Assembly (NCBI GenBank): GCA_003427395.1
Contig: BFEA01000269.1
Span: 439,232-463,670 of the forward strand
DNA length: 24,439 bases
Reading direction: 5' to 3'
DNA from: Chara braunii
Lineage: Eukaryota; Streptophyta; Charophyceae; Charales; Characeae
In this document: in pieces, positions 9,370 through 18,908 of the stretch
Layout: every line of letters begins with the position of its first letter
Numbering within the stretch: the first letter of the stretch is position 1
Made by a program: the position numbers and the translations under genes
The notes under the pieces: generated by a model
Seen by the model: only the letters and a program-made list of their open reading frames with translations
The model's database searches: none
Told to the model about the DNA's origin: nothing

Positions 9370-10015
9370 TCTCTGGAGAGTGCAGCGTCTGCCGTCTCAG
9401 CGACACACTTACCTTGCAACATACACGCCCCAATTAGTCAGGCCTCTGCCGAGTGGACCTTCCCCATTGTAACAGATCATAACAGGCAGGCGCAGATCCG
9501 ATTCCGAATCAACAATGTCTAGTAGGCCAAGCCATAGCAAGTGAAGGTCCGTACCTCAATCGACCATCACGGTGCAGGCGAAATCATAAGTCTCCGGAGT
9601 GCGGCATCTGCATCTTCGCGACAACACGTTGATATTGCAATATGCCTGCATTACGCAGCATCTGCCATGTCAACACTTGTCGTGCCTGGCGCCTCCAGAT
9701 CGGTCAGTGACTGCCAAGCCACAGCGAGCGAAAATCCACCCCTCCATACTTCTTCCATGGGTACACATGATGTCCATCTTTACGAGGCCACCAGACTCAG
9801 TCAGGAGTGCAGACTCATGCCGCCTCGACAACATGTTTATCATACTTTGTATAATTGCAACATACCTACAATTAAGTGCCGTCCGGCACTGTCTGCTTTG
9901 TCAACACTTGCTGTCTACCCAGCAGCTGAAGATCAGTGTGTAGGCCATATTAAGGCCACCGTGACTCCCGGAATGGAAATCATCCTTCCATCCTTCCGTC
10001 CGGCACTGCAATAGT
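9370..10015. repeat. Degenerate tandem repeat, about three copies, period near 215 bp
   Basis: Segments beginning near 9374, 9597 and 9800 share GAGTGC-G-C, then C-TCTGC or CATGCCG, CGACAACA, then TTGCAA-AT-CCT-CATTA, followed in the last two by TGTCAACACTTG. The similarity is patchy, so copy limits are approximate. Confidence 0.4.
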
Positions 10016-10306
10016 GTACCGTCTGACTTGATTCCGGGCCGACAACATCCCGAGAACTGACACCGACACATGCTAGCGCTAAATGATGATAGCGCTTAGT
10101 ACCACCTGCCCTCCGCATGTGAATTGCAGCATTGCAAGAATTCAAACACTAGCAAGAAAGAGACCGGAAGCCGGAGACTCCCTCTCCCCTTTTCCATCTC
10201 CCTCCTCGAAACCTTGGCAAAAGACGACCCACCCAGGACCAAACGGCTCAGACCGTTAACCATTGTCATGGTTTTAAATTATCATTCCCGCCACTCCGGT
10301 GACTGA

Positions 10307-10432
10307 TCACCACCGTGCTCCACTTTTTCTCAGCTCCTCTTCCCACTCTTTGTAATCTTTGACGAAATGAAAAGCTTCAGAACTGTGGAATCGATCGATC
10401 GATCGCTTGACAAATGCAATGGGACCTAGTAT
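10307..10432 (-). CDS. Candidate terminal exon of an unidentified minus-strand gene
   Basis: The exon begins after a textbook acceptor: a long T-rich tract ending TTCTTATGTACAG, with AG at 10434-10433. It encodes 41 residues followed by TGA. The peptide is helical and charged, includes AFHFVKDYKEWEEELRK and ends SGARW. The intron enters at phase 0. The exon at 11663-11817 ends at phase 0 before a GTGGGC donor, so the two could be joined across an intron of about 1.23 kb (10433-11662) that would contain both near-perfect tandem duplications of this region. I do not recognise the family. A short internal (GATC)n-like run (about 10391-10404) encodes part of KRSIDRF. Confidence 0.45.
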   Translation of the reverse strand: MLGPIAFVKRSIDRFHSSEAFHFVKDYKEWEEELRKSGARW

Positions 10433-10730
10433 CTGTACATAAGAAAAAAAAGAGTGATTGAAAGAGAAGTTTGGTTCCTCGCGGGTGATCCTGGTGGCAA
10501 GACTCCTGCCCGCTAGACAGGATCTCAAAATTACAAAAGAAAAAAAAAAAGAAAAAAAAAAGGAAGGAGAAAAGAAGATCTATATCATGCGCGACAAGAC
10601 GTGCACTCCACTATATTAATCAGTTGGGGAGCATCCCCTACATGGCAACCACCGGTCAATGCGCAGGCAGCGCAGAAGCAGCCCTACCAAACAAACAACT
10701 AATATGCTCAAGAGCAGAGAGCACAGGGAA

Positions 10731-11041
10731 AGGAGTACCCCCAGACTTCATGTGCCTCACCCTCCTCACTCTCCAGACTTTGGCAATTGTTCATCTTCCT
10801 CGTCGTCATAAAAGGTCCCGTCGCATTTGAGAGATACGATGGAATTCCTGAGCAATTGACTCTCTGCACCAAATTTAAAACTGTCTTCAGGAGTACCCCC
10901 AGACTTCATGTGCCTCACCCTCACTCTCCAGACTGGCAATTGTTCATCTGCCTCGTCGTCATAAAAGGTCCCGTCGCATTTGAGAGATACGATGGAATTA
11001 CAGAGCAATTGACTCTCTGCACCAAATTTAAAACTGTCTTC
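10731..11041. repeat. Two-copy tandem duplication, 158/153 bp
   Basis: The first copy is 10731-10888 and the second is 10889-11041, both starting AGGAGTACCCCCAGACTTCA. They differ by two small deletions (CTC and TT) and a few substitutions. On the minus strand both copies keep an open frame including SIVSLKCDGTFYDDE and DEQLP, but the splice phases do not fit the neighbouring candidate exons, so I treat it as non-coding, probably intronic. Confidence 0.9.
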
Positions 11042-11373
11042 AGGAACAAAGCCTCTCCATCAAAGGCCCGAAAACCATATGAAACCAAAGAAGAAAAATT
11101 AAAGGTAAAAAATGACCTTTCCCGACCGAAATCAGCGCGTCAAGCACCGACATGTAGACAGTCCTCCCTCCTTGCACCAGAGATAATGACCGAGATGCAA
11201 GGTGCAAACGCAACCTGAGTCTCAGCATGGTTACCCATCCACACAGAAGAACCGGTCAACCGTACATAAGAATCGGGAGCGTTGGAGCGAAAAACTTAAT
11301 ACACGAGGTTAACCTCAGAGCCTCAGACTGCTCGACGTGAGTGCCGACAACAGTGACACGCCAGCACTCGTTC

Positions 11374-11640
11374 TAGAGGCACAGAACTACAACAGCACTC
11401 AAGTCACCACGCGCTCCACAACTCCAGACATATCGTGGGCACCAATCAGACTGAAAATTGGGACATTAGAGCGGTCCCTATGTAGCTCTCGGTCCTCGGC
11501 TTCTGTAGAGACACAAAACTACAACAGCGCTCAAGTCACCACGCGCTCCACGACTCCAGACATATCGTGAGCACCAATCAGACTGAAAATTGGGACATTA
11601 GAGGGAACCCTATGTAGCTCTCCGTCCTCAGCTTCCGTAG
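11374..11640. repeat. Two-copy tandem duplication, 132 bp
   Basis: Unit 1 is 11374-11505 and unit 2 is 11506-11640. They share ACTACAACAGC-CTCAAGTC, CACGCGCTCCAC and the block ending ATTGGGACATTAGAG, with roughly a dozen differences. It would lie inside the intron between the candidate exons at 11663-11817 and 10307-10432. Confidence 0.9.
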
Positions 11641-11662
11641 TTTGTGCAGAAGCATGGCCCAC

Positions 11663-11817
11663 CTGCTGCTCTTCACAATAGAGCTTCCTTGCAAAGAACT
11701 TCAAAATATCATCATCATTCCTTCTGCGTTCGCGCTGGTGGAATTTCGCTGACAAGTCGAAATGGAACTGAAGCAAGGCGTCAACTTCAACCAGAAGGCA
11801 ATAGAATTGCACACAGA
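11663..11817 (-). CDS. Candidate internal exon of an unidentified minus-strand gene
   Basis: The acceptor GACGGGTTTCAG lies just before 11817 and the donor CAG|GTGGGC just after 11663. The 155-bp exon completes one codon with its first two bases and then encodes 51 residues without a stop, including LLVEVDALLQFHFDLSAKF and DDDILKFFARKLYCEEQQ. The composition (alternating hydrophobic and charged helices) is protein-like, unlike the low-complexity frames nearby. It ends at phase 0, matching the entry phase of the exon at 10307-10432. The family is not recognised, and the upstream partner exon is not settled. Confidence 0.4.
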
Positions 11818-13340
11818 CTGAAACCCGTCAAACACTTCCGACTCTTGTTCACAGCAGAGAGAGTCACACAAACCATATAATTCCATCGGACCGCCCAACG
11901 GAACCAGGTGGTGCCACCAAACCTCCTCTGTGAGTCTACTACTATCGCTCAACTCACGTGATGTCGGTCCAGAACCTCTGGGCTGGGCGACCAAACTGCC
12001 CGGCACCAGATGATTCCTGTATGATCTGAAATAAACCTCCTAAGCGTGCATCGTCGACGAGATGGTTACTTATTGAGAAGGAAGACTACTAAAAGCGGCC
12101 GGCACGGGAGGAGAGGGGGGGGGGGGGGGCATCTTTAAGAAAATCTGAAAACTGTTGAATCTGCGAGAGGGCCGCATGCACCCACGCAGCAAGCAGAGTC
12201 GCAAACACTGCTTCATGTATGAGGGAGAAATGAAACTTTTGCATTTCACTTTCGCTCTTCAAAGATGGCTTCGCACTTCAATTAAAGCTAAAGCGCTGTT
12301 TGAACACCGCCCATCCAGCTCGAATTGAGCGATGTTATAAACAAAACAACAGTTTAATCATGGAAAATCATATTCAGGAAAAAAAAAAAAAAAAAAAAAA
12401 AGAGAAATGAGAGAAACAAGACAGCCTACGTCTCCAAGCACACCTCCCCTCCCCTTCGCAACCTTGTAGTAGAGCACCACCTCTCCTCACATGCTCCTCC
12501 TTTTCTTCCGATGTCAGCGAAGGGATGACAGATGTGGAGGACACATAGCATTAAAATGCTGATCCCTGACGGTCGCGCCTTGTGAGCTGTCTCTGGGTTG
12601 ACCCCTCCAAGAGATACCTTAGCGCCGACAGAACAGGACCTGGTCTGTCTCGCACGAACTCACATTGTCACAAGGGAAAAGCGCATAGCATACAATTCAA
12701 GCCCATTCTCTGCCTGTGAACCGTCGATAAGAAGGTCCGGGAATGGGGTTCGGAATACCAACCAAGGATGGTCCACGACTCAGGAGCGGAGCGCGTTCCT
12801 CTAGCCCTGAGTCAGGAGAGGACAGGACATCTTCTCCTTGCGATTTCCGACTTCACGATGGCGGCCATGCTGCTTGTTGAGATTCCCAACAAAACGATGG
12901 AGGGAACGGACACAGGCAAAAGTGAATCCCCTCACCTAACATCTTTTTGGAGATACTAAGCGATTAGAAAACATTTCTTGAGGCCGATATAATTGCAGAC
13001 CGTTCGAGCCGAGAAATACGTATACGTGCCGAAGTGGATGTTGGGACTCGTCATCCAATGACTACCGTCTCTCAGGTTCTAAATGTACAAATTCAAGATT
13101 GCGAAGACGAAGTAGGAAGCAGGTGTGCAACGTAGATAATACGGAACGAAACCATCTTTTCGTCCCAAGCCCACGCACATCAAGCGCATGCCTGCCCTGA
13201 AGAGTACCACTAATCAAATGGCGGCTGCAGAAGTAATGAAGTAGGGGTACGGTCATCAAAACTTGAAGAAGAGGGATAGAAGAGAATGTCTCTCCTCTGG
13301 GTAGTGAAGGATATCATAAAGTAGGCGTCCGACAACTATC
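11818..13340. other. Probable intron or intergenic sequence with homopolymer runs
   Basis: This stretch holds a G run of 15 at about 12115-12129 and an A run of 23 at 12379-12401; the latter could be the tail of a small plus-strand retro-insertion, though no body is recognisable. Near 13239 a minus-strand acceptor-like ATTACTTCTGCAG precedes coding-like sequence in two frames, which I could not resolve into an exon. Confidence 0.35.
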
Positions 13341-13343
13341 TTT

Positions 13344-13520
13344 GACTATACACATGTAACATGCGATGAATCTCTAATAAGGAGGCATATGCTCGGCAAG
13401 TTGCCGTCATGCATTCTAGCGTCGATCTTTCTTCCAAACTCTGCCACCAACCAACACAAAGTCTCAAGCAAAGGGAAAACCACATGGGATTGGACAGAGC
13501 GATCCAGTGTGTGGCCATCC
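13344..13520 (-). CDS. Candidate exon, minus strand, family unknown
   Basis: After an acceptor-like TGATTCATCCCAG, the minus strand encodes a hydrophobic helix-rich stretch containing SHVVFPLLETLCWLVAEFG followed by a basic segment and NLPSICLLI. The frame stays open to a TAG at about 13346. The donor is not clear (GTTACA or GTGTAT near 13355), so the 3' limit is uncertain. It may belong to the same gene as the exons at 11663-11817 and 10307-10432, but the phases do not join directly and a missing exon would be needed. Confidence 0.3.
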
Positions 13521-13670
13521 CTGGGATGAATCAGCACAACCTTGCCATGCTCAACGCGTACTAGGAGACGGAGAACGAAGCAAATGGGGGACAGTCAAAT
13601 GTTCTCTTAAATTCTCTTCGCCACTGAAGTATGAGCAACATGTGGATGGCAGACGTCAGATGATGTCCAC

Positions 13671-14058
13671 ATACTCAGAGATTTGCGCCAGACTCCTGAT
13701 CAATGCTGTTCGCAAGTTGCGAAGCAGAGACTGCGCAAGTTCCAATCCTGTGGTCTACGTACGACCTGAAACCACCAGTTCATGGGCGCGGCAGCTGGAT
13801 AACCTGTTTTGAGCCTCTCCTAAAATTTAGGGGGCCGACTGCCATAAGATAAAAAATAAATCGGCGGCGGGCGTCCTCCGAAAGGGGCCTGCGGACGATA
13901 GCTGGGATGTACTGGTGCTTCAACGGATTCTCCTGCTGCTTCCATCTCCAAGACTCCATGAAGAACAAGCGAGCTCTTCACTGTGACGACTCCTAAAGAG
14001 AATCCACGACAAAGCTATACACCCCGAATGTGACAACTCCGTCCACTGCAAAAGCAAC
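13671..14058 (-). other. Further exon-like fragments, minus strand
   Basis: Two acceptor-like sites precede open stretches. CGTTGCTTTTGCAG precedes a frame starting WTELSHSGCIALSW near 14049. ACTTGCGCAG precedes 20 codons at 13730-13671 (LLRNLRTALIRSLAQISEY) with a possible GTGGAC donor. Neither can be chained confidently with the exons below, so they are recorded only as possible parts of the same gene. Confidence 0.2.
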
Positions 14059-14797
14059 GAGGACATATCAGTGCCAACCATACCGACGACTGGCTGCCAC
14101 TCTGGTCTTGCAACAGCAGAAGTGCTTCCCTCAGCACCCACTTGTCACGCAAACATGCCAGCTGCCTCCTCCGATTAAATCCGATGAGATAATCTCCTTC
14201 GACGTAGTGAAATAGCTGTACAGCGGCTCAGAAAGCATGAACGTCATGCGTAAGACTGGAGAGCAATCCAGACACCCACCTTCTATTCGCTCTAGTTTCT
14301 GGTCCTGTGTGCATGAAGTAGGATACCCGTCTATCGGATAGAAGGTTGCTGGTTGTGTGCTGGTTGTCTTGTACGTCGTACGTTCCTTCAAACAGCAAAC
14401 ATTGTGGCTCGTTTCAGTCTCTATGGATTTGAAAGAAGATCTCCCTCAGAGATTCTTCCAGTTGGCAAAGTGCTTGGCTCGACTCCGACAGTCCCTGCTC
14501 CTGCGCACGCAGTCAACCACAAACAATCACATTCAGCCGCACACACATTGAACAATCACCCAATCATCCGATCAGACGAGCGGTTACAGCCACACATAAC
14601 ATTTTGATCAGAGTGCCCTTAGGCTACTGGGGGAATGGAAGGGGGCTGCAGTCGGAAACACACAAAAGGGGGTCAATAGGCATCATGTTGAAGACAATAT
14701 CAATCCAGCAAGATGAGCTGTACTTCAGAAGTTCAGAGAACACGTAGGAAATGCAGAGTGTTTGCCAATGGAAACATAGAGTGTGAGGTGCCTCTCC
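14059..14797. other. No gene assigned
   Basis: Only short unsupported frames are present. This lies just 3' of the candidate end of the bHLH gene and would include its 3' untranslated region if the exon at 14798-15040 is correct. Confidence 0.4.
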
Positions 14798-15040
14798 CTA
14801 GGCAGTGGTGCAAACGATCTGTCGGGCACAGGACCTCTCCCCCTTCCACCGAAGATCGGTGATGCTCATATAGATGCAAAGCTCCAGGGCGCTGTACCTG
14901 TGTTTCTGTATCTCTGCGCGTTGCAACGGTGATATCAAGTTCAGTTCGTAAAGGACTTCCTCTTGCATCTGAAGCCTCTCACAAGCAAGCATTGCTGCCA
15001 AGTTCCGTATCGCATTCTGCCCATGCAACAAGCAGCAGTA
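14798..15040 (-). CDS. Candidate terminal exon of the bHLH gene
   Basis: Two acceptors, both phase 0, precede the same open frame: GTGTCTGCTTCGCAG (exon from 15040) and GCATGGGCAG (exon from 15016). The frame runs to a TAG at 14800-14798, giving 80 or 72 residues. It contains an amphipathic helix (NLAAMLACERLQMQEEVL) and a charged tail. The upstream bHLH exon ends at phase 0 after what looks like the third strand of an ACT-like fold, so a following helix is expected. The intron of about 900 bp would contain a (GA)n tract and a 100-bp tandem duplication. A read-through alternative ends the protein at 15833 with 35 weak residues. Confidence 0.4.
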   Translation of the reverse strand, partial: YCCLLHGQNAIRNLAAMLACERLQMQEEVLYELNLISPLQRAEIQKHRYSALELCIYMSITDLRWKGERSCARQIVCTTA

Positions 15041-15103
15041 CTGCGAAGCAGACACCGGCCAGGTTCTGCATCACATTTAGCAACCAACATCATCTAACCC
15101 ACC

Positions 15104-15105
<2 letters not shown>

Positions 15106-15169
<64 letters not shown>

Positions 15170-15170
15170 N

Positions 15171-15228
<58 letters not shown>
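15106..15228. repeat. (GA)n microsatellite with one ambiguous base
   Basis: About 123 bp of GA, with a single N at 15170. The repeat number is likely to be mis-assembled. It lies in the proposed last intron of the bHLH gene. Confidence 0.95.
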
Positions 15229-15233
<5 letters not shown>

Positions 15234-15551
15234 GACCGCTCTGAACCAGCGGTCCAAAAATTTTGAACCAAATTGTAGAAAATTAGATCCACATCCCTCA
15301 CTCAGAAGCAACGCTTGCATGCCTAGCCAGCTAGGATTGGTGGAGCAGAACGTGAGAAACTCACGCCCTGGCATATTTTCCTGCTTTAAACAATGCCAGG
15401 CGTGGCTAATCATCCTAGCTAAATCAGCCTCGAGAACTGAACACACTCACATGAGCAAGAAAAGTCTTAGAGGAAAACAAAGACGAACGGATACTCTTGC
15501 TCTGACACTTCCATGTCTTGTGAATGTGTTGCCCGCAACCTCATGCCCTAG

Positions 15552-15752
15552 TGTCTGTTGCTCGCAACCTGCCTGTTAAAGGTCAAGAGAAAGATACTTC
15601 TCCCCCTCTGACCCCATGAAAGTGAGCATGAAACACAATCTCAAAGAGGAATGTCTGTTGCCAGCAACCCGCCTGTTAAAAGTTAAGAGAAATATACTTC
15701 GCCCCCTCAGACCCCATGCAGGTGAACATGAAACACAATCTCAAAGAGGAAA
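15552..15752. repeat. Two-copy tandem duplication, 100 bp
   Basis: TGTCTGTTG-C-GCAACC-GCC starts at 15552 and again at 15652. The rest of the unit (GTTAAA, AAGAGAAA-ATACTTC, CCCCCTC-GACCCCATG, and CATGAAACACAATCTCAAAG) is conserved with about a dozen differences. A partial earlier copy of the GCAACC motif precedes it near 15525. It is probably intronic. Confidence 0.85.
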
Positions 15753-15937
15753 CTCTGATCGACCGAACTGCGACGACGCTCATGCCAAAGATGATACACT
15801 GTTATCAGTGTTATAGTTTCTTCCACTCGTTTTCATGTCCCAGCAATGCCAAGCGGATCGGAAGCACCTGGTAGCCACTTCAAATGCGCCAACCAGAAAG
15901 CGGGGGCCAACACAAGAGAAAGGGGTATAGTACTTAC

Positions 15938-16687
15938 GTCCTCAAATCCTATGTTAACTTGAGTCCAGCCTTTTTCAACGTCCATCGTCGTCCTCCTGAC
16001 CTGGAGCTTGAAGCTCGCAAGCTGGCACAGAATGCGTGCAAGGCAATTTTCACTGTATCCCTCAGCAGGATAGCTCAGCACAACCCTCTGCACACACCCA
16101 TCTGTCTCCGCAATGTGAAACTCGCACTTTACCACTCCTTGGGAAGCCATCGATGGCGAAGTGGGATGACTACCTTCGTCCTCGGCAACATGCAGCCCCT
16201 TTTCCTTCCCCCTTGCTGCTGCACTGCAACTTGCCAGCGCTCTTCTGGATACCTCTTGCATTTCGCAAGGACTGTGCTTTTCTGCTACCCATCTCCTGGA
16301 CAGAACTTTAACTGCCCCATGGACACTCTCCTCCCCCACCTTCATGGTCACTGGGTCTTCATCCATTGACACTGCCCCCGTCGAGGCTGCATCAGAGTGC
16401 ACCCCGACATCCGAATCCGAGTCTTCATTGCCTGCACTCAGAAGACCTTGCGCGTTTCTCTCCTTCTCTGGATTACTAGTTTCACATGCCCCTCCACTCT
16501 GCTGGCGAATTTGAACCCCCGCATCCACGTCCTGTTGTGTGTCCTCACGATCAAATGCCAAGCCCCCCTCCTCGTTCCCCTTTCCCTCCGCAGCTAGAGA
16601 CGCTCCAGAGACCCCCCGGCATGCTAGAAGTTCTTGGAGTCTGCTAATGTACCGTGTCGCACACTCCAGGAGATCAGCCTTTCCTCT
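15938..16687 (-). CDS. bHLH transcription factor, exon with helix 2 and ACT-like region
   Basis: The exon follows the acceptor CTTTTGCAG (AG at 16689-16688) and ends GAGGAC before the strong donor GTAAGT at 15937. It is 750 bp, exactly 250 codons, phase 0 on both sides. It begins with the end of the loop and helix 2 (KADLLECATRYISRLQELL), which aligns without gaps to the canonical bHLH pattern when joined to the exon ending at 19557. Then come about 165 residues of acidic, Ser-rich linker. The last 65 or so residues start CEFHIAETDG and continue SENCLARILCQLASF and WTQVNIGFED, a strand-helix-strand-strand order like the ACT-like domains found C-terminal to many plant bHLH factors, which often mediate dimerisation. 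The ACT assignment is by pattern only. The product should be nuclear. Confidence 0.85.
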
Positions 16688-17371
16688 CTGCAAAAGGCAA
16701 CGTCGAAAGGATGACGGAATTTTTGAGCCAGGTGTACGTACATACATTGGGACTGTTGATAAATCGATTCTGAGTTTATTGATACGTAAACCATGACCTC
16801 AAATCCTCCGGAATACCACCAAGGTTAGGGATTAAACCCCTTCAAGTTGGGAAAAGAAAGAGGAACAACTGAAAAGGAAGTGAGCCAGTTGAGAGCCCAG
16901 GACCACACGAATTATCATCGCCAAAACCCCTTCGCAAAACGCTCAACAGTCTGAAACAGTCAAGTTGAGTCAACAGAAACAGAAGCTCAGGGTCTTCCTG
17001 CACGACACCACGAGACAGGTGAGGGCCAGGTTGCGCCCAAGGACGAGCATGCCACAGAGGCTCAGGGTCTTTTGGGTTTTCCTTCATGGTCCTCGTTTTT
17101 TTTTCTTTTCATCACATGGGGCATGTGCACTTTTCAGACTTTACCATCTGTATGTTTTATTTTTTGTCGTTTTTCCTTGGCCCAGTTGAACCCAAACCAA
17201 GGGAGCAGAGACACTGTTTCTTATCTTTTTTCTCGGCCTTGAGTTTAGTGGCAATTATTCCCTTATGCCCAGCCGAGTTGACCTCCCATGAAGGAAGAAG
17301 TATTGTTCGAATAGAAATACAAGGTACCTGCACGACAAGTACATGTGTGACGTTTACTAAGCAGGCAGGGG

Positions 17372-17373
<2 letters not shown>

Positions 17374-17425
<52 letters not shown>

Positions 17426-17477
17426 GTCTCTTATACACATCTAGATGTGTATAAGAGACAGGTCAGAGAGAGAGAAG
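17374..17477. repeat. (GA)n tract split by adapter sequence
   Basis: GA repeats run from about 17374 to 17423, stop abruptly at a 38-bp adapter, and resume imperfectly (GTCAGAGAGAGAG) to about 17477. The repeat probably misled the assembly or gap filling. Confidence 0.9.
17424..17461. other. Nextera mate-pair junction adapter (two Tn5 mosaic ends), artefact
   Basis: CTGTCTCTTATACACATCT at 17424-17442 is the 19-bp Tn5 mosaic end, followed immediately by its exact reverse complement at 17443-17461. This 38-bp palindrome is the circularisation junction left in Nextera mate-pair libraries. Natural Tn5/IS50 would carry transposase sequence and would not place two outer ends back to back. The short peptide MYKRQ at the start of frames here is a product of this adapter. 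Confidence 0.97.
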
Positions 17478-17964
17478 CCTATTGGGCTGCTGTTGTAGTG
17501 GAGGCGATCAACAGCCAGGAGGATGGGGAAGGAGGGAAATGGATTCCGGTGCAAAGTTGCGATCCAACCACGGATTCTGTAATTGCTTGTGTTGTCGGAT
17601 GGTGTCCGCATTCATACTCTGTGACCGTGCATGTGCAGACCTGCGCTTAGCTCACGCTCACATACTGCCTCTGGTTCATATGAGTTTCTGCTAATGATGG
17701 TTTTTACTTGAAGCACACAACTCTGTACTGTCTGTGCGCTGCTTAAAGTTTGCCTTCCTCAGTGGGCGACTTCCTATCATTTACAGCTGACCCTCTCTGC
17801 CCCGAGCGGAGCTGCTGTGCATCGATTTGTTTTAACATAATAACACCACTGTGACATGCGTTCCCCAAGTAGGGGGAAACCAGACCTGGTTAAGTGTTAC
17901 ATTTGTTTTCTTGATTTGCACATTGACAATTACCATACACTATTTAGCATTGACCTAGGTTGTT

Positions 17965-18092
17965 TTTCTGGGTACCCGGGCGCCCAACTTGTGCCCGGAT
18001 ATACGCCCGGGTTCCCGGCCGGGCATGGACCTCGGGCAGGGCTCTGGGCAGCCCCAAAGCACAATAAAAAAAAAAAATAAAAAAAAAAAAAG
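17965..18092 (+). repeat. CCCGG-rich block followed by AATAAA and a poly(A)-like run
   Basis: Between 17973 and 18055 the motif GCCCGG/CCGGGC or its relatives occurs repeatedly (ACCCGGGCGCCC, GTGCCCGGAT, CGCCCGGGTT, CCCGGCCGGGC). It is followed by CACAATAAA and two A runs to about 18092. A poly(A) signal directly before an A run suggests the 3' end of a small retro-insertion in plus orientation. Its 5' end is not visible. Confidence 0.35.
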
Positions 18093-18883
18093 AAGGGAAA
18101 CCTAAAAATTCCAGGATAAAAATATGTTGAGTAGAATTGCAATCCAAACAACCTTTGGCTGAGGGTCGCATCAGAATTCCTCACCGAATCGGAGATAAAA
18201 AATAGAATAACAAAATCACACTAAGGCACCCCCCTTTAAAATCCCTTATGCGAGGATCTGGGTCCTCGGCAGGCCTAAGGGGCCCAGTTGCAAATGTGGC
18301 CGCCCTAAGTGAAGGCGGGCCTAAAAAATCACGAGAGGCCCTCAGCTGCCAATTTCGTATTTGGGGTCCATGCAGTTGTGACGCGGCAGTTGGTTGAGGG
18401 AAACACAGGCCGAGCAACAAAGACATTCCACGGCCTTCTGGGCCTTTCCAAAGTTGCAGGCCCTGGGCGAGAATCGCAGCCTCATACACAGACAGTTGAG
18501 AGGCCCAACTGAATGAGGCCTGGTAGCCGCAACAGAGGGACAGCATCCTGGGGCCTACCGGAAGCTTCTGGGCCGAGGCCCAGGCCAGCCAGGCTGCAAA
18601 GGCAGGCAGGCTCTTTCCATAAAGGAAATAGCTCGCTGCCTGGAGCCTCATTCAGCACTTGCATGTCCGCGGCAGCGCTGCTGGAGCGAGCTATCGTGAG
18701 CTGCTGCTGGCGCTGAGAGGCAAGGTGCCAGCGCGTGCGGTCGTGCAGAGAGCAGGGCGCTGCTGAGGGCAGCGCCATAGCCCAGCCTCCATAGCTGGTT
18801 GGGCTTGGACTACAGTGAGGCGCAGGGGTGGTCTTTGGGTGTACAGAGGGAAGACGTGGGAGTAAGTCAGGGGAGAGAGAGAA

Positions 18884-18908
18884 GGATGATGATGATGATG
18901 ATGATGAT
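18884..18908. repeat. (GAT)n microsatellite
   Basis: Eight GAT/ATG units lie inside the central bHLH intron. The His-rich and Ser-rich frames that cross it are not genes. Confidence 0.9.

Noticed and set aside
17157-17650. Open frames beginning MYKRQ, and a natural Tn5/IS50 insertion
   Set aside because: The start comes from the Nextera adapter; there is no transposase or IS50 sequence, only two abutting mosaic ends.
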